13,494 bases of DNA from JBHIBA01 sp046758845 (GCA_046758845.1 JBHIBA010000103.1:1-13494), one strand, 5' to 3'; positions 1 through 7,885 are shown, counted from the stretch's first letter. A program made the numbers and translations. Notes: generated by a model not told the origin, from the sequence alone.

Positions 1-850
1 CTTCGGTGGGAGGACCAGGTGCGCAGGGCGATCCACATCTTGCGATACCGGGGGAGGGTGATGGCGTGGCGGAAGACGTCGTAGCCTAGGTTTTCAATCT
101 CCTGGAGGATTTTGCTGTAGATGCCGGCCATGATCTCGGCGGCCAGCAGAGTGGGCTTGTCCTCCGGGGTGAGGGCCTCTCTGGCCTCCCAGTAGAAGCG
201 GCGCGCCCGGTCGCACTCAAACTTCATGACCGATACGAAACGATCGTCGTACACTCGGTTCAGGACATCTTCCTCACCATAACCGAAACGATCCAGGTCT
301 TCCCGGGGGAGGTAGATACGTCCGCGGTCGCCGTCCACCTTCACGTCGCGCAGGATGTTGGTGAGCTGAAAGGCGACCCCCAGCTTTTCGGCGTAGACCT
401 TGGCCTCCTCGGTGCGGTAGCCGAAGACCTCGATGCACATCAGACCGATGACCGAGGCCACGTGGAAGCAGTAGTTATAGAGCTCCTCGAAGGTCTCGTA
501 TCGGTTCCGCTTGAGGTCCATTTCGCAGCCGTCAATGAGGGCCAGGGGTAGTTCCCGGGGGATCTGGAAGGCCCGGACGGCCTGGCCATCTGAACGGCGA
601 TGGCGTGCCTGGGCCGGCCGTCGTAGAGACGGCCCACCTCCCGTCTCCACTCAGCCAGCGCCTGGGCCGAGTCGTCCGAGACGTTTGAGGCGTCCACCAC
701 GTCGTCGACCGCCCGGGAAAAGGCGTAAATGGCGTAAATGGCCTCCCGCTGAGGGCGGGGAAGGAAGAGGAAGGAATAGAAGAAGTTGGAGCCGCTGCGG
801 CGCGTCAGGGTTCTGCAATAGTCCAGCGGACGGGAGGCCAAAGACCGCAT
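1..850 (-). pseudogene. hpnD: Presqualene diphosphate synthase HpnD-like, frameshifted and cut by the window edge
   Basis: Squalene/phytoene synthase family. HpnD condenses two farnesyl diphosphates to presqualene diphosphate, the first step of the HpnCDE route to squalene for hopanoids. The N-terminal frame (ATG at 850) shows YCRTLTRRSGSNFFYSF (residues 11-27) and the first Asp motif DDVVD (49-53). It is in frame to about residue 90 and then reads nonsense to a stop at 440. From base 581 down to base 1 another frame continues the protein without a stop: LALIDGCEMDL, YNYCFHVASVIGL, the second Asp-rich motif NILRDVKVDGDRGR, and IYLPREDLDRFGYG. It reaches LPRYRKMWIALRTW near the edge, where HpnD proteins normally end, so only a few codons lie outside. 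One base seems lost in a GGCC run near 579-583. A true mutation and an assembly error are equally possible. A GAGGA Shine-Dalgarno lies nine bases before the ATG. HpnD fits better than phytoene synthase, from family memory. Confidence 0.85.
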
Positions 851-1026
851 CTCCCAGAGTCCTCGCCCGGGGATTCTCAGCTCCAGAGAACCCGCCCGGA
901 GCGTCGGGTCGTCTCATTCCCGAGGGTTCCCGCTTAACCCAAGATCGCCAAGGTGAGCGTCAACCCCCCTGTCGAGCAACCCGTCTCTTCGGGTCCGACA
1001 GCCGAACCGGAGAGAAAACCCTCCTT

Positions 1027-1575
1027 CTACCAGTCCATCTGCCGCAACAGGTACTGGTAGAAGGGGTCGAGCAGGAATTCCCTCTCGATGTGAAGCGCCC
1101 CGACACAATCCTCGAAGGCGCTGGACAGCTTGCGGAACAAAGCGGCCGATGGGCCAACCGCCTCGAAATCCGAGACCCACCGGTAGGAGTCAACGCCCAG
1201 GCGCACGAAGGGGCGGAAGTCTACCCAGCGGGCGTCCCGCTCCAGGTGTTCGGGGTAGATCCCGGTGAAGAACAGGCAGGAATCGCCGATATGCTTACGA
1301 ATTTCCGGCTCGGGCCAGACCCCCCGCCTACCGGCCTCCTCCAGTTGGCCGATCATGTCGGCCAGTCGGCCGATACGCCGCTTTCCCGGCTCGTCCTGGA
1401 ATCGATAAATGTTGTCCACGTGAGCGAAGTCGACCAGGACATCAGTGACGTAGCGAATCAGCTCCCGGTCTGCGAGGCCGACGGTCTCAAAGCTGGAGGC
1501 CGTCACGCGGAAGAGGTAACGCCGCAACGGGTGCTCGCGAGAGACCTCCTTTTTCACATTGGGCGGCTGCTGCAT
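1027..1575 (-). CDS. Conserved uncharacterised protein, 182 aa
   Basis: I cannot name this family. It is a soluble, probably all-helical protein with no signal peptide or membrane segment. The most distinctive block is HIGDSCLFFTGIYPE (residues 95-109), followed by YRWVSDFEAVGPSAALFRKLSSAFEDC split over residues 131-157. I recall similar blocks in unnamed bacterial hypothetical proteins, but cannot verify that here. The middle (RYVTDVLVDFAHVDNIYRF, 41-59) looks amphipathic helical. The ATG is preceded by AAAGGAG only two bases away, closer than usual; no better in-frame start was found. It lies between the DUF4149 gene and hpnD, 176 bases before hpnD, on the same strand. A role with isoprenoid metabolism is only guilt by proximity. 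Codon use and composition match the neighbours, supporting a real gene. Confidence 0.75.
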   Translation of the reverse strand: MQQPPNVKKEVSREHPLRRYLFRVTASSFETVGLADRELIRYVTDVLVDFAHVDNIYRFQDEPGKRRIGRLADMIGQLEEAGRRGVWPEPEIRKHIGDSCLFFTGIYPEHLERDARWVDFRPFVRLGVDSYRWVSDFEAVGPSAALFRKLSSAFEDCVGALHIEREFLLDPFYQYLLRQMDW

Positions 1576-1660
1576 CTCTCCTTTCTCAAGGCGACACCCC
1601 GGACCTCTGTCTGCGGCCTATCCCTCCCGAGGCCGGGAGCTTTGAATCGACCCTGGCCGC

Positions 1661-1731
1661 AAAAAAAATCTTCCCACACGGGTCTGGCAGTGTCAATCGC
1701 AGCCTGAAGCCCGGAATGCCCCTCACCCGTG
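1661..1731 (-). terminator. Possible rho-independent terminator after the DUF4149 gene
   Basis: On the minus strand, just past the DUF4149 stop, CACGGGT (1731-1725) can pair with ACCCGTG (1683-1677). A run of eight T (plus-strand A, 1668-1661) follows shortly after. The loop is about 41 bases, which is long for an intrinsic terminator, so the call is tentative. The same spot holds a possible promoter for the next gene. Confidence 0.3.
1668..1696 (-). promoter_or_regulatory. Weak sigma70-like promoter for the 182-aa gene
   Basis: A perfect -35 TTGACA reads on the minus strand at 1696-1691. With a 17-base spacer the -10 would be GAAGAT (3 of 6 consensus bases), so only the -35 is convincing. 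It would start a transcript roughly 85 bases upstream of the 182-aa gene. Confidence 0.25.
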
Positions 1732-1736
1732 CGGAC

Positions 1737-2228
1737 TTACATCCTCAGGGCGAAGGCTGAAAAGAGGAGAGTCACAGCCAGGAGGAAGAAGACAACACCG
1801 AGTAGCCGGATGGAAAGCCGGTGGAGCTTCCGGAACCTTTCGCGGGCCTTGGCGACCCTGGCGGGCTGTTCAGCCGAGGAACTCTCGTATTCGTGAACTC
1901 TCAGCCGGGCCTCTCTGGCCTGGGGCAAGACCACCCACCCTGCGTAGTAATTGACGCCCGCCAGCGCGAGCATAAGGACCACCGGCGTCAGCCTCTTGGC
2001 CCAGCTTTCTTGCCACGGATAAAGCGCCGACAAGATGACCGATGCCAGGGCAACCAGGGCGCAGATGGCGCCGGTCTTGTAATAAACGGGCAGGGCGAGG
2101 CTTGCTACTCGTCCCGCCACGTCCGGCATTCGGGAAAAAAGGGCCGACGTTATAAGCAAGAGAAATATGCTGGCCCCCAGCCAGATTCCCAGGGAAGTAG
2201 TTACACAAAATCGCAGGAGGGGCTTCAT
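1737..2228 (-). CDS. DUF4149 / TMEM205-like four-helix membrane protein
   Basis: A small integral inner-membrane protein of 163 residues with four predicted helices at about 9-31, 52-71, 80-101 and 139-161. The arrangement matches DUF4149/TMEM205-like proteins: a first helix containing WLGASIFLLLITSALF, then AGRVASLALPVYYKTGAICAL, and a cytosolic helical stretch ending FRKLHRLSIRLLGVV before the last helix. Biochemical function of this family in bacteria is not established. A charged, helical segment (103-135) rich in R, E and K joins helices 3 and 4. The start ATG has only a weak purine tract upstream. A 222-base gap with a GTAG hairpin separates it from glcF, so co-transcription with glc is uncertain. 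Confidence 0.75.
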   Translation of the reverse strand: MKPLLRFCVTTSLGIWLGASIFLLLITSALFSRMPDVAGRVASLALPVYYKTGAICALVALASVILSALYPWQESWAKRLTPVVLMLALAGVNYYAGWVVLPQAREARLRVHEYESSSAEQPARVAKARERFRKLHRLSIRLLGVVFFLLAVTLLFSAFALRM

Positions 2229-2294
2229 GCCGGGATTCCAAATTTGGAGGTCGTTTCTGTGTCTCGCTTCACCGAATGGCAGACTCCGAGCGAA

Positions 2295-2316
2295 GTCGGG
2301 GGGATGCCCGACCTAC
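2295..2316 (-). repeat. GTAG-headed REP-like hairpin, single copy
   Basis: On the minus strand GTAG (2316-2313) is followed by a six-base-pair stem GTCGGG / CCCGAC with a six-base loop. The 16-mer CGGTAGGTCGGGCATC is identical to the element at 13131, more than 10 kb away. It sits in the 222-base gap between glcF and the DUF4149 gene, where no gene or convincing promoter was seen. Confidence 0.6.
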
Positions 2317-2450
2317 CGACGACAAGACGTCCCTTTGCACCGCTTCGTTCACCTCTCAACACGATGTCCTGGACGGTGACCCGGAGTCCCCGCACCCCGC
2401 ACCACACCGCTATCACAAATGGGTTGGCGCAATAATCATCACCAGGGCGT

Positions 2451-3815
2451 TTAAGGGCCTGCCGACCTTCCGCCCTCCGCATCGTAAGCCTCGGCCAAAA
2501 GCTCTATCGGGTGGACCACACGCACGCCCTTTCCTTCCAGGCCGTTGGCGAGCTGAAAAATGCATCCCGGGTTTCCCGTGGCGACGACCGTAGCCCCCGT
2601 GTCCAGGATGTGACCGATTTTCCGCTCGAGCAATTTCCCCGCCATCTCCGGCTGGGTCAGGTTGTACGTCCCCGCGCTTCCGCAGCAAAAGTCCGATTCG
2701 GCCAGCTCCCGAAGCTCCGAGGCGGGCAGCGAACGGAGGATCTCCCTCGGAGGCTTGCGAACCTTCTGCCCGTGGGCCAGGTGGCAGGCTTCATGGTACG
2801 TGACGGAAAAGGGTCTTCCATCCGCCGGGCGGGCCGGCTTTGCGGGAGGCCGGAACCCCTGCTCCACAAGGAATTCCGAGATGTCCCGAACCTTCGCAGC
2901 CAGCCCCGCCGCTTTCTCCCGGTAGGCCTCGTCCTCCTCCAACAATTCGCCGTACTCCTTCATCATGGAGCCGCAGCCCGCCGAGTTCGTGACGATGAAG
3001 TCCGCCCCGCAGTTCACGAAGGTATCGATGTTCTTTCGGGCGAGCGTCCGGGCGGTCTGCCGGTCCCCCGAGTGGCCGTGCAGCGCCCCGCAGCATAGCT
3101 GCTCCGCCGGGACCAAAACGCGGTGGCCGTTCTCGGCGAGGACCCGGACGGTGCACAGGTTCACCTGCCCGAGCGAGACGTGCGTGACGCAGCCTGTGAG
3201 CAGGGCGGCCGAGGCGCGCCCCGGCTGACCGTCAGGCGCGCCGGCCTCCACGCGCCTTCGCACGGAGAGCGGCGTCACGGAAGGTGAAAGGCCTTCCAAC
3301 TCCCCCAACCGGCCCATGCGTTTCAGGACCCCGCTGCTTCGCAGCAGACGTTGAAGCCCGCTCCTCTGGTAGAAGGAAAGAAGGGCGGCGGCGGCGGCGA
3401 GGCGCTTGGGGTACGGGAGCAGGCGCCGCAAGGCGACCTTCCGGACCCAGCCGCCCTGTCCCTCCCGTTCCCTTGCGGCCTCCACGCCCGTCCGCGCGGC
3501 CTCGATCAGCCTGCCGTACTGTACGCCCGAAGGGCAGGCCGTCTCGCACGCCCGACAGCCCAGGCACAGGTCAAGGTGCTTTCGCACGATGGGGGTGTAA
3601 TCGATCCGCCCCTCTGTGATGGCCCGCATGAGATAGATGCGCCCGCGGGGCGAATCCAACTCGTTGCCGAGCTCGGCATACGTGGGGCAGTAGCTCAGGC
3701 AGAGCCCGCAGTGGATGCAGTCCAGGAGCAGGTCCGTCCTGGGAGACTCGACCCCATGGGTCTCAGCCACCTCCTCCAGAGCCGCAATCGACTTCTCTGA
3801 CGGGCCTGTTGCCAT
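2451..3815 (-). CDS. glcF: Glycolate oxidase iron-sulfur subunit GlcF
   Basis: Electron-transfer subunit of the GlcDEF glycolate dehydrogenase; it passes electrons from the FAD subunits toward the membrane quinone pool. At 454 residues it is a little longer than typical GlcF. Two ferredoxin-type [4Fe-4S] motifs are intact: CIHCGLCLSYCP (Cys33, 36, 39, 43) and CLGCRACETACP (Cys84, 87, 90, 94). Two CCG (heterodisulfide reductase-type) domains follow: Cys209, Cys241-Cys242-Gly243 and Cys281, then Cys344, Cys377-Cys378-Gly379 and Cys418. All expected cysteines are present. It is the last of the three glc genes, 40 bases after glcE. The ATG has GGGAG about ten bases upstream. The same architecture occurs in lactate and glycerol-phosphate dehydrogenase partners, so the substrate rests on the neighbours. 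Confidence 0.93.
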   Translation of the reverse strand: MATGPSEKSIAALEEVAETHGVESPRTDLLLDCIHCGLCLSYCPTYAELGNELDSPRGRIYLMRAITEGRIDYTPIVRKHLDLCLGCRACETACPSGVQYGRLIEAARTGVEAAREREGQGGWVRKVALRRLLPYPKRLAAAAALLSFYQRSGLQRLLRSSGVLKRMGRLGELEGLSPSVTPLSVRRRVEAGAPDGQPGRASAALLTGCVTHVSLGQVNLCTVRVLAENGHRVLVPAEQLCCGALHGHSGDRQTARTLARKNIDTFVNCGADFIVTNSAGCGSMMKEYGELLEEDEAYREKAAGLAAKVRDISEFLVEQGFRPPAKPARPADGRPFSVTYHEACHLAHGQKVRKPPREILRSLPASELRELAESDFCCGSAGTYNLTQPEMAGKLLERKIGHILDTGATVVATGNPGCIFQLANGLEGKGVRVVHPIELLAEAYDAEGGRSAGP

Positions 3816-3855
3816 GTGAGTCAGGCTCCCTGCCTTCAGAACGTGTCCGGGAGTT

Positions 3856-5229
3856 TCAGATTCTTCCGAAAAACCGGCCGGGATTCAGGATTCCCTTCGG
3901 GTCCAGGGCCTCTTTGGCCCTTTGCATTAGTCGCAGGCCGGTCGCGCTGATCGTTGCCTCATCCCACAGGTCCAGTGAATCCCGCAGCGCCAGAGACCGG
4001 GTTTCGATGACTGCGTATCCCCCAACCCGTCGGGCCGCCTGTTGCAACCCCTCTACGGCGCGCCGCGCGTGCTCCGTCAGACGGGAGTCCTCCTCGTCTT
4101 CATCCCACCCGAACCGGGCCCGGACAATTCCATTGCCCGTGTGCGCTTGGCAGACGACGCCGAAGCCTTCGGCGCGGCCCAGGGTCCGGGCCCGTTCCAC
4201 CGTTTCTCCCACCCGGGTGAGGGGGACGCCCAACCTGCATGCGAAACCGAGACCTTTGGCGGAGGCGTGAAACGGACCGGCCTGGCTCAAGGATTCCCTC
4301 ATCGCCCGCGCCCGCTCCGGTCCCAGGCGGACGACTGCCCCCGCTCCGCTGGCTCGGCAGAGGGATTCGACCTCGGCCAACTGCTTGGCGGCGCCTATCT
4401 GGTTATCCGTGAAGCTCACCAGGAGGATGTGCTCCGACCCCGCCGTCTCAGCCAGATGCTTTTCCGTGGAAAGCCCCTGGCCCGTCAGCCATTCCAACGT
4501 GGTGGGCAGGCTTCTCTGCGCCAGGATTCGCGTGGCGGCGGATTGGACAGCCCCCGCCTCCTGAAAACCGGCCAAGAGCGATTCTTCCTGAACCTTCAGG
4601 GAGTACGTCTTGAACGTGAGCTCTGTGATGAACCCCAGCGTGCCCAAGGAACCGATGTACAGCTTATTGAGGTCGTATCCGGCGACGCTTTTGACGACCT
4701 TCGCCCCGAAGCGGATCGCGGTTCCGTCGGCCATCACGACCTCCATGCCCAGGATGAGGTCGCGCGGCGTTCCGAATCCAATCCGCAGGGGGCCGCTCGA
4801 GTTGGCCGCGGAGATTCCCCCGACCGTGGCGGAATCGCCTTCCAGGGGGTCCAGGGTCAGATGTTGCTGGCGCTCTTTGAGGAATTCGTTGATCTGTCTC
4901 AGGGTGGTTCCCGCCCGGACGGTGACGACGAAGTCCGCCTCCTGGTGCTCTGAAATGCCGGAGAAACGGCTCAGGTCCACCACCCAGTCGCATCTCCGGG
5001 GAAGGTAGCCCAGATGTTGTTTCGTCCCCCCTCCCCAAGGGATGACGGCCAGGTGCGCGGCGTACGCCTCCGCGAGGAGGGCGGACAGCTCCTCGCAACT
5101 CTCCGGATAGAGGATGAGACCGGGGATCAGGCCGTTCAAGGCGTAGGCGGCGGCCAGCTCCCCTTCGCGAACGCGCCCCGCACCCAGGAGATCTCGCGCC
5201 GCTTGGTGGGCACGCTGAGGGTCGGTCAT
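3856..5229 (-). CDS. glcE: Glycolate oxidase FAD-binding subunit GlcE
   Basis: Second FAD-type subunit of glycolate dehydrogenase (glycolate to glyoxylate). The N-terminal PCMH/FAD_binding_4 fold is clear: PWGGGTK (64-70), GGISAANSSGPLRIGFG (137-153), KSVAGYDLNKL (180-190) and GSLGTLGF (193-200). A C-terminal FAD-oxidase-like region ends LDPKGILNPGRFFGRI, the usual family ending. At 457 residues it is about 100 longer than E. coli GlcE (roughly 350). The extra length is a fuller C-terminal cap, as in GlcD-type proteins. The HAGDGNLHP and GEHGIG motifs of GlcD are absent; the equivalent region reads CQAHTGNGIVRARFG. This supports a GlcE rather than GlcD assignment. Its AAAGGG ribosome-binding site lies in the 12-base gap and overlaps the 3' end of glcD, suggesting coupling. 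Confidence 0.9.
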   Translation of the reverse strand: MTDPQRAHQAARDLLGAGRVREGELAAAYALNGLIPGLILYPESCEELSALLAEAYAAHLAVIPWGGGTKQHLGYLPRRCDWVVDLSRFSGISEHQEADFVVTVRAGTTLRQINEFLKERQQHLTLDPLEGDSATVGGISAANSSGPLRIGFGTPRDLILGMEVVMADGTAIRFGAKVVKSVAGYDLNKLYIGSLGTLGFITELTFKTYSLKVQEESLLAGFQEAGAVQSAATRILAQRSLPTTLEWLTGQGLSTEKHLAETAGSEHILLVSFTDNQIGAAKQLAEVESLCRASGAGAVVRLGPERARAMRESLSQAGPFHASAKGLGFACRLGVPLTRVGETVERARTLGRAEGFGVVCQAHTGNGIVRARFGWDEDEEDSRLTEHARRAVEGLQQAARRVGGYAVIETRSLALRDSLDLWDEATISATGLRLMQRAKEALDPKGILNPGRFFGRI

Positions 5230-5241
5230 CCCAACACCCTT

Positions 5242-6684
5242 TCAGATCCAAACCCCTGCCGGCAGCTTCCGGCTCGCCATCCCTCTCACCTCGCCGCACC
5301 GGCCCGGTGTGGGGAAGATTTTGGCCGGGTTGCAGCGCCCGCCGGGATCGAAGACGGACTTGACCCGCGCCATGGTCTCCAGCGTCTCCTGGCTGAACTG
5401 GGCGGGGGTATCCATCATTTTCTCTATCCCGATGCCGTGCTCTCCGCTCAGCGACCCCCCCAGCTCCACGCAACTGTGCAGGATCTCCGAGCCGGCCTGA
5501 ATGACCCGGTCGGTTTCCCCCGGCGTGCGGTCATCGAAGAGGATCAAGGGATGCAGGTTCCCGTCTCCCGCGTGAAAGACGTTGGCGATGGGGAGGCCGT
5601 ACTTCCGGCCAATGGCTTCAATCCGCCGGATGGCCTCGGCGATCCGGCTTCGGGGAACCGTTCCGTCCAGACAGTAGAAGTTCGGGCTGACCTGGCCGAA
5701 GGCCCCGAAGGCCTTCTTGCGACCCGCCCAAAACCTCATGCGCTCCTCTTCGTCCCGGGCCAGGCGAAATTGGGTGGCGTCGTTGCGGCGGCAGATGAGC
5801 TCGATGGTCTTCGCCCATTCGTCCATACCGGCCACTGGGCCGTCGAGCTCGATGAGGAGAACAGCCGCGGCCGATTCCGGGAAACCGCTCTGGAGCGTCT
5901 TTTCCACGACTTGGATCGTGTGCCGGTCGATCACTTCCAGGGCCGCCGGGATGAGGCCGTCTGCGACGATGGCCGAAACGGCGTCACAAGCGCACTCCAT
6001 GGAGTTGAAGACGGCCAGCATGGTCTTCACGCCCTCCGGGAGCGGCAAGAGCCGGACGGTGATCTTGGTGATGACGCCTAGCGTGCCTTCCGAGCCGATG
6101 CTCACTCCGCGCAGGTCCAGACCGGGCACGTCTTCCACCTTCCCCCCCAGCTCGACCACCTCGCCGTCGGGGAGGACCATTTCCAGCCCCAGGATGTGGT
6201 TGGTGGTGGCGCCGTATTTCAGACAGTGGGGCCCGCCGGAATTCTCGGCGGCGTTTCCCCCGATGGTGCAGGCCGCCTGGCTGGAGGGGTCTGGTGCGTA
6301 GTAGTAGCCGTCGCAATTCACGGCCTGGGAAAGATGCAGATTCACCACCCCGGGCTGGACGATGGCCCTGTGATTGGGCAGATCCAGTTCCAGAATCCGA
6401 TTCATTCGGCTGAAACCGATTAGGATGCCGTTTTCATGGGGCAACGCGCCCCCGCTCAGGCCCGTGCCCGCCCCCCGGGGGACAATACAGGTGTTGTGAC
6501 GCGCCGCGGCCCGAACGACGCCCTGCACCTCTTGTGTGTTTTTGGGCAGAACGACCGCCAGGGGCATATTTCTGTAAACTGCCAGGGCATCGCACTCGTA
6601 GACGAGAAGCTCCTCCGGCTCCACGAGAACGTAAGGTTCGCCGACCGCCTCTCGAAGGTCGGAAACGAAGCGATCTTTGTTCAC
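5242..6684 (-). CDS. glcD: Glycolate oxidase catalytic FAD subunit GlcD
   Basis: Flavin subunit that oxidises glycolate (or D-lactate and similar 2-hydroxy acids) to the keto acid. At 480 residues it is close to the usual GlcD length. PCMH domain: PRGAGTGLSGG (69-79), GGNAAENSGGPHCLKYG (142-158) and GSEGTLGVITK (197-207). FAD-oxidase C-terminal domain: HAGDGNLHP (371-379) and GEHGIG (414-419), the active-site histidine motifs. The start is GTG, chosen because AAGGGAG lies seven bases upstream. It is the first gene of glcDEF. The C-terminus carries about 25 residues past the usual FNPAKIFP-like ending. Related D-lactate dehydrogenases share these motifs, so substrate choice comes from the adjacent glcE and glcF. 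Confidence 0.93.
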   Translation of the reverse strand: MNKDRFVSDLREAVGEPYVLVEPEELLVYECDALAVYRNMPLAVVLPKNTQEVQGVVRAAARHNTCIVPRGAGTGLSGGALPHENGILIGFSRMNRILELDLPNHRAIVQPGVVNLHLSQAVNCDGYYYAPDPSSQAACTIGGNAAENSGGPHCLKYGATTNHILGLEMVLPDGEVVELGGKVEDVPGLDLRGVSIGSEGTLGVITKITVRLLPLPEGVKTMLAVFNSMECACDAVSAIVADGLIPAALEVIDRHTIQVVEKTLQSGFPESAAAVLLIELDGPVAGMDEWAKTIELICRRNDATQFRLARDEEERMRFWAGRKKAFGAFGQVSPNFYCLDGTVPRSRIAEAIRRIEAIGRKYGLPIANVFHAGDGNLHPLILFDDRTPGETDRVIQAGSEILHSCVELGGSLSGEHGIGIEKMMDTPAQFSQETLETMARVKSVFDPGGRCNPAKIFPTPGRCGEVRGMASRKLPAGVWI

Positions 6685-6691
6685 GCTCGCA

Positions 6692-6698
6692 CTCCCTT
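6692..6698 (-). promoter_or_regulatory. Shine-Dalgarno fixing the GTG start of glcD
   Basis: AAGGGAG on the minus strand, seven bases before the GTG. It decides the non-ATG start. Confidence 0.6.
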
Positions 6699-6747
6699 AA
6701 CTGGGAGCTGCCGGGAAGCAGGAGAATAAGTGATTCCTCTAGGTATC

Positions 6748-6776
6748 ATTATATTCGGAAATCGGAGGTCGGACGA
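6748..6776 (-). promoter_or_regulatory. Candidate sigma70 promoter of glcDEF
   Basis: A perfect TATAAT lies on the minus strand at 6753-6748. Seventeen bases upstream the -35 would be TCGTCC, only 3 of 6 consensus bases, so an activator may be needed. It gives a leader of about 57 bases to glcD. Confidence 0.45.
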
Positions 6777-6815
6777 GGGATCGTGGGGGGGGCGTATAAC
6801 GTCTTCTGTGTGGAA

Positions 6816-6852
6816 AGGAGGTCCCTTGGGGTCTTCTCCTCGGGTTTTTTTT
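6816..6852 (+). terminator. Terminator-like hairpin with T8 run of unclear role
   Basis: AGGAG (6816-6820) pairs with CTCCT (6836-6840), with CCC/GGG inside the loop. CGGG and then eight T follow. It ends no visible plus-strand gene. A TATAAC box sits just upstream at 6795-6800. Confidence 0.3.
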
Positions 6853-7131
6853 GCGGTGTGACCTTCGGTGAGGCGCTTTTTGCAACAATTGAGGCACCCA
6901 GGGAGAAAAGACACCCTCGCTGCCTTCCTACGCGAAGCCCGCGACATCATCGGGGGGTTGACTTCCGGGGGCTAATGCGGAGAAGGCGGGCCGGACCCAT
7001 TTGCTCGGTTGGGGGCGTAACCGGTTGATTCTGGCGGCGTTCAGGCAAAAAACAGGAAAGTTGAGGGGTACATCCGGCGCGCCCGGTCTCCCAAAACGAA
7101 ACTTCAGTGAAAATCCCTTTCGCCCCCTTCC

Positions 7132-7160
7132 TTGACTTTGGGCCACATTTGAGATAGTCT
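7132..7160 (+). promoter_or_regulatory. Candidate sigma70 promoter of carD
   Basis: TTGACT (7132-7137), a 17-base spacer, then TAGTCT (7155-7160). The region from 7150 turns AT-rich, unlike its surroundings. It gives a leader of about 150 bases. The -35 is strong and the -10 weak, a pattern often reported for CarD-dependent promoters; that last point is inference. Confidence 0.45.
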
Positions 7161-7318
7161 ATATGTAATATTTCCATTCGCGACCGATTCCTCGCGTACA
7201 AAGGGGCTGTCTGAGTCGTGGCTACACGGGCCGGGCACCTGTTCCAGGATGGCCCGGACAGCTTGGAATTTCCCGCCGGGCCCCGGCGATTAGATTCGCG
7301 GCTCAACAGGACAAAAAA

Positions 7319-7885
7319 ATGGCGATAAAGACTAGGCGTGCAAAGCAGGGATTCCGAAAGGGGATGAGGGTCGTCTACCCCCTCCACGGGGAGGGCAAGA
7401 TCGTCGACCTTGTGGAAAAGAAGCTTCCCACCGGAGCTCAGCGGTTTTACGAAATTCAGCTGGACGACCAGCCCGATGCCAGTGTTTTCGTCCCTTTGAA
7501 AGCGGCAAGGGAGTTCGGCCTGCGTCCTCCGATGAGACAGGCAGAGGTTCGGAAGATCCTGGCCATCCTCAGAAAGAAGGCCAGTGAAGAGAAAGTCGAG
7601 CTCAACTGGAGGAGCTGGAAAAACCGTTACGAAGAGCAAAAGCGGAGGCTTCGGGAAGGAGATGTGACGGGCTTGGCGGAGGTCGTCCGCAACCTCCATG
7701 AGTTCTCCAAAGTCCGGACTTTCAGCAGCAAGGAGCTGAAGCAGCTCTATCAGTATACTTATGAGCAACTCACCCGTGAGCTGTCGGAGGCCACGAAAAG
7801 CACATTGGACGACGCCGAGAAATTGGTGAACAAGGCCCTCGGAGTCGCCCGACTCGACAAATCAAACTCAAACGCGAACACGTGA
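7319..7885 (+). CDS. carD: CarD/CdnL-family RNA polymerase-binding regulator
   Basis: CarD/CdnL proteins bind the RNA polymerase beta subunit through an N-terminal RID (Tudor-like) domain and stabilise open promoter complexes, especially at rRNA promoters. Here the RID domain covers about residues 10-70: GFRKGMRVVYPLHGEGKI (11-28), FYEIQL (43-48) and VFVPLKAAREFGLRPPM (56-72). The C-terminal helical DNA-contacting domain follows (about 75-173), with Trp97 and Trp100 in NWRSWKNR, then LREGDVTGLAEVVRNLHEF and the FSSKELKQLYQY helix. At 188 residues it is slightly longer than typical CdnL (about 160), with short basic N- and polar C-terminal tails. The ATG has AGGA eight bases upstream. It overlaps the next gene by four bases. 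No Mfd-like helicase domain is present, so this is free CarD, not TRCF. Confidence 0.9.
   Translation: MAIKTRRAKQGFRKGMRVVYPLHGEGKIVDLVEKKLPTGAQRFYEIQLDDQPDASVFVPLKAAREFGLRPPMRQAEVRKILAILRKKASEEKVELNWRSWKNRYEEQKRRLREGDVTGLAEVVRNLHEFSKVRTFSSKELKQLYQYTYEQLTRELSEATKSTLDDAEKLVNKALGVARLDKSNSNANT

Larger units (their letters stand above)
6685..7318. other. Divergent intergenic region glcD / carD, no gene seen
   Basis: 634 bases between the divergent glcD and carD starts. It holds candidate promoters for both genes, a hairpin with a T8 run, and a roughly 150-base carD leader. In the leader CGGGCC near 7229 can pair with GGCCCG near 7252, and a second GC-rich pair lies near 7273-7288. Short open frames here lack ribosome-binding sites and family-like sequence, and I do not believe them. 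Confidence 0.6.

Noticed and set aside
570..590. Programmed -1 ribosomal frameshifting in hpnD.
   Set aside because: There is no slippery heptamer at the junction, and HpnD is not known to use recoding.
511..1707. A 398-codon open frame on the plus strand.
   Set aside because: It is antisense to the 182-aa gene and hpnD, has Arg/Pro-rich low-complexity sequence typical of GC-rich shadow frames, and shows no family motif.
6947..7768. A 273-codon open frame on the minus strand opposite carD.
   Set aside because: CarD on the other strand has clear domain sequence; the minus frame has no recognisable motif and runs through the leader region.
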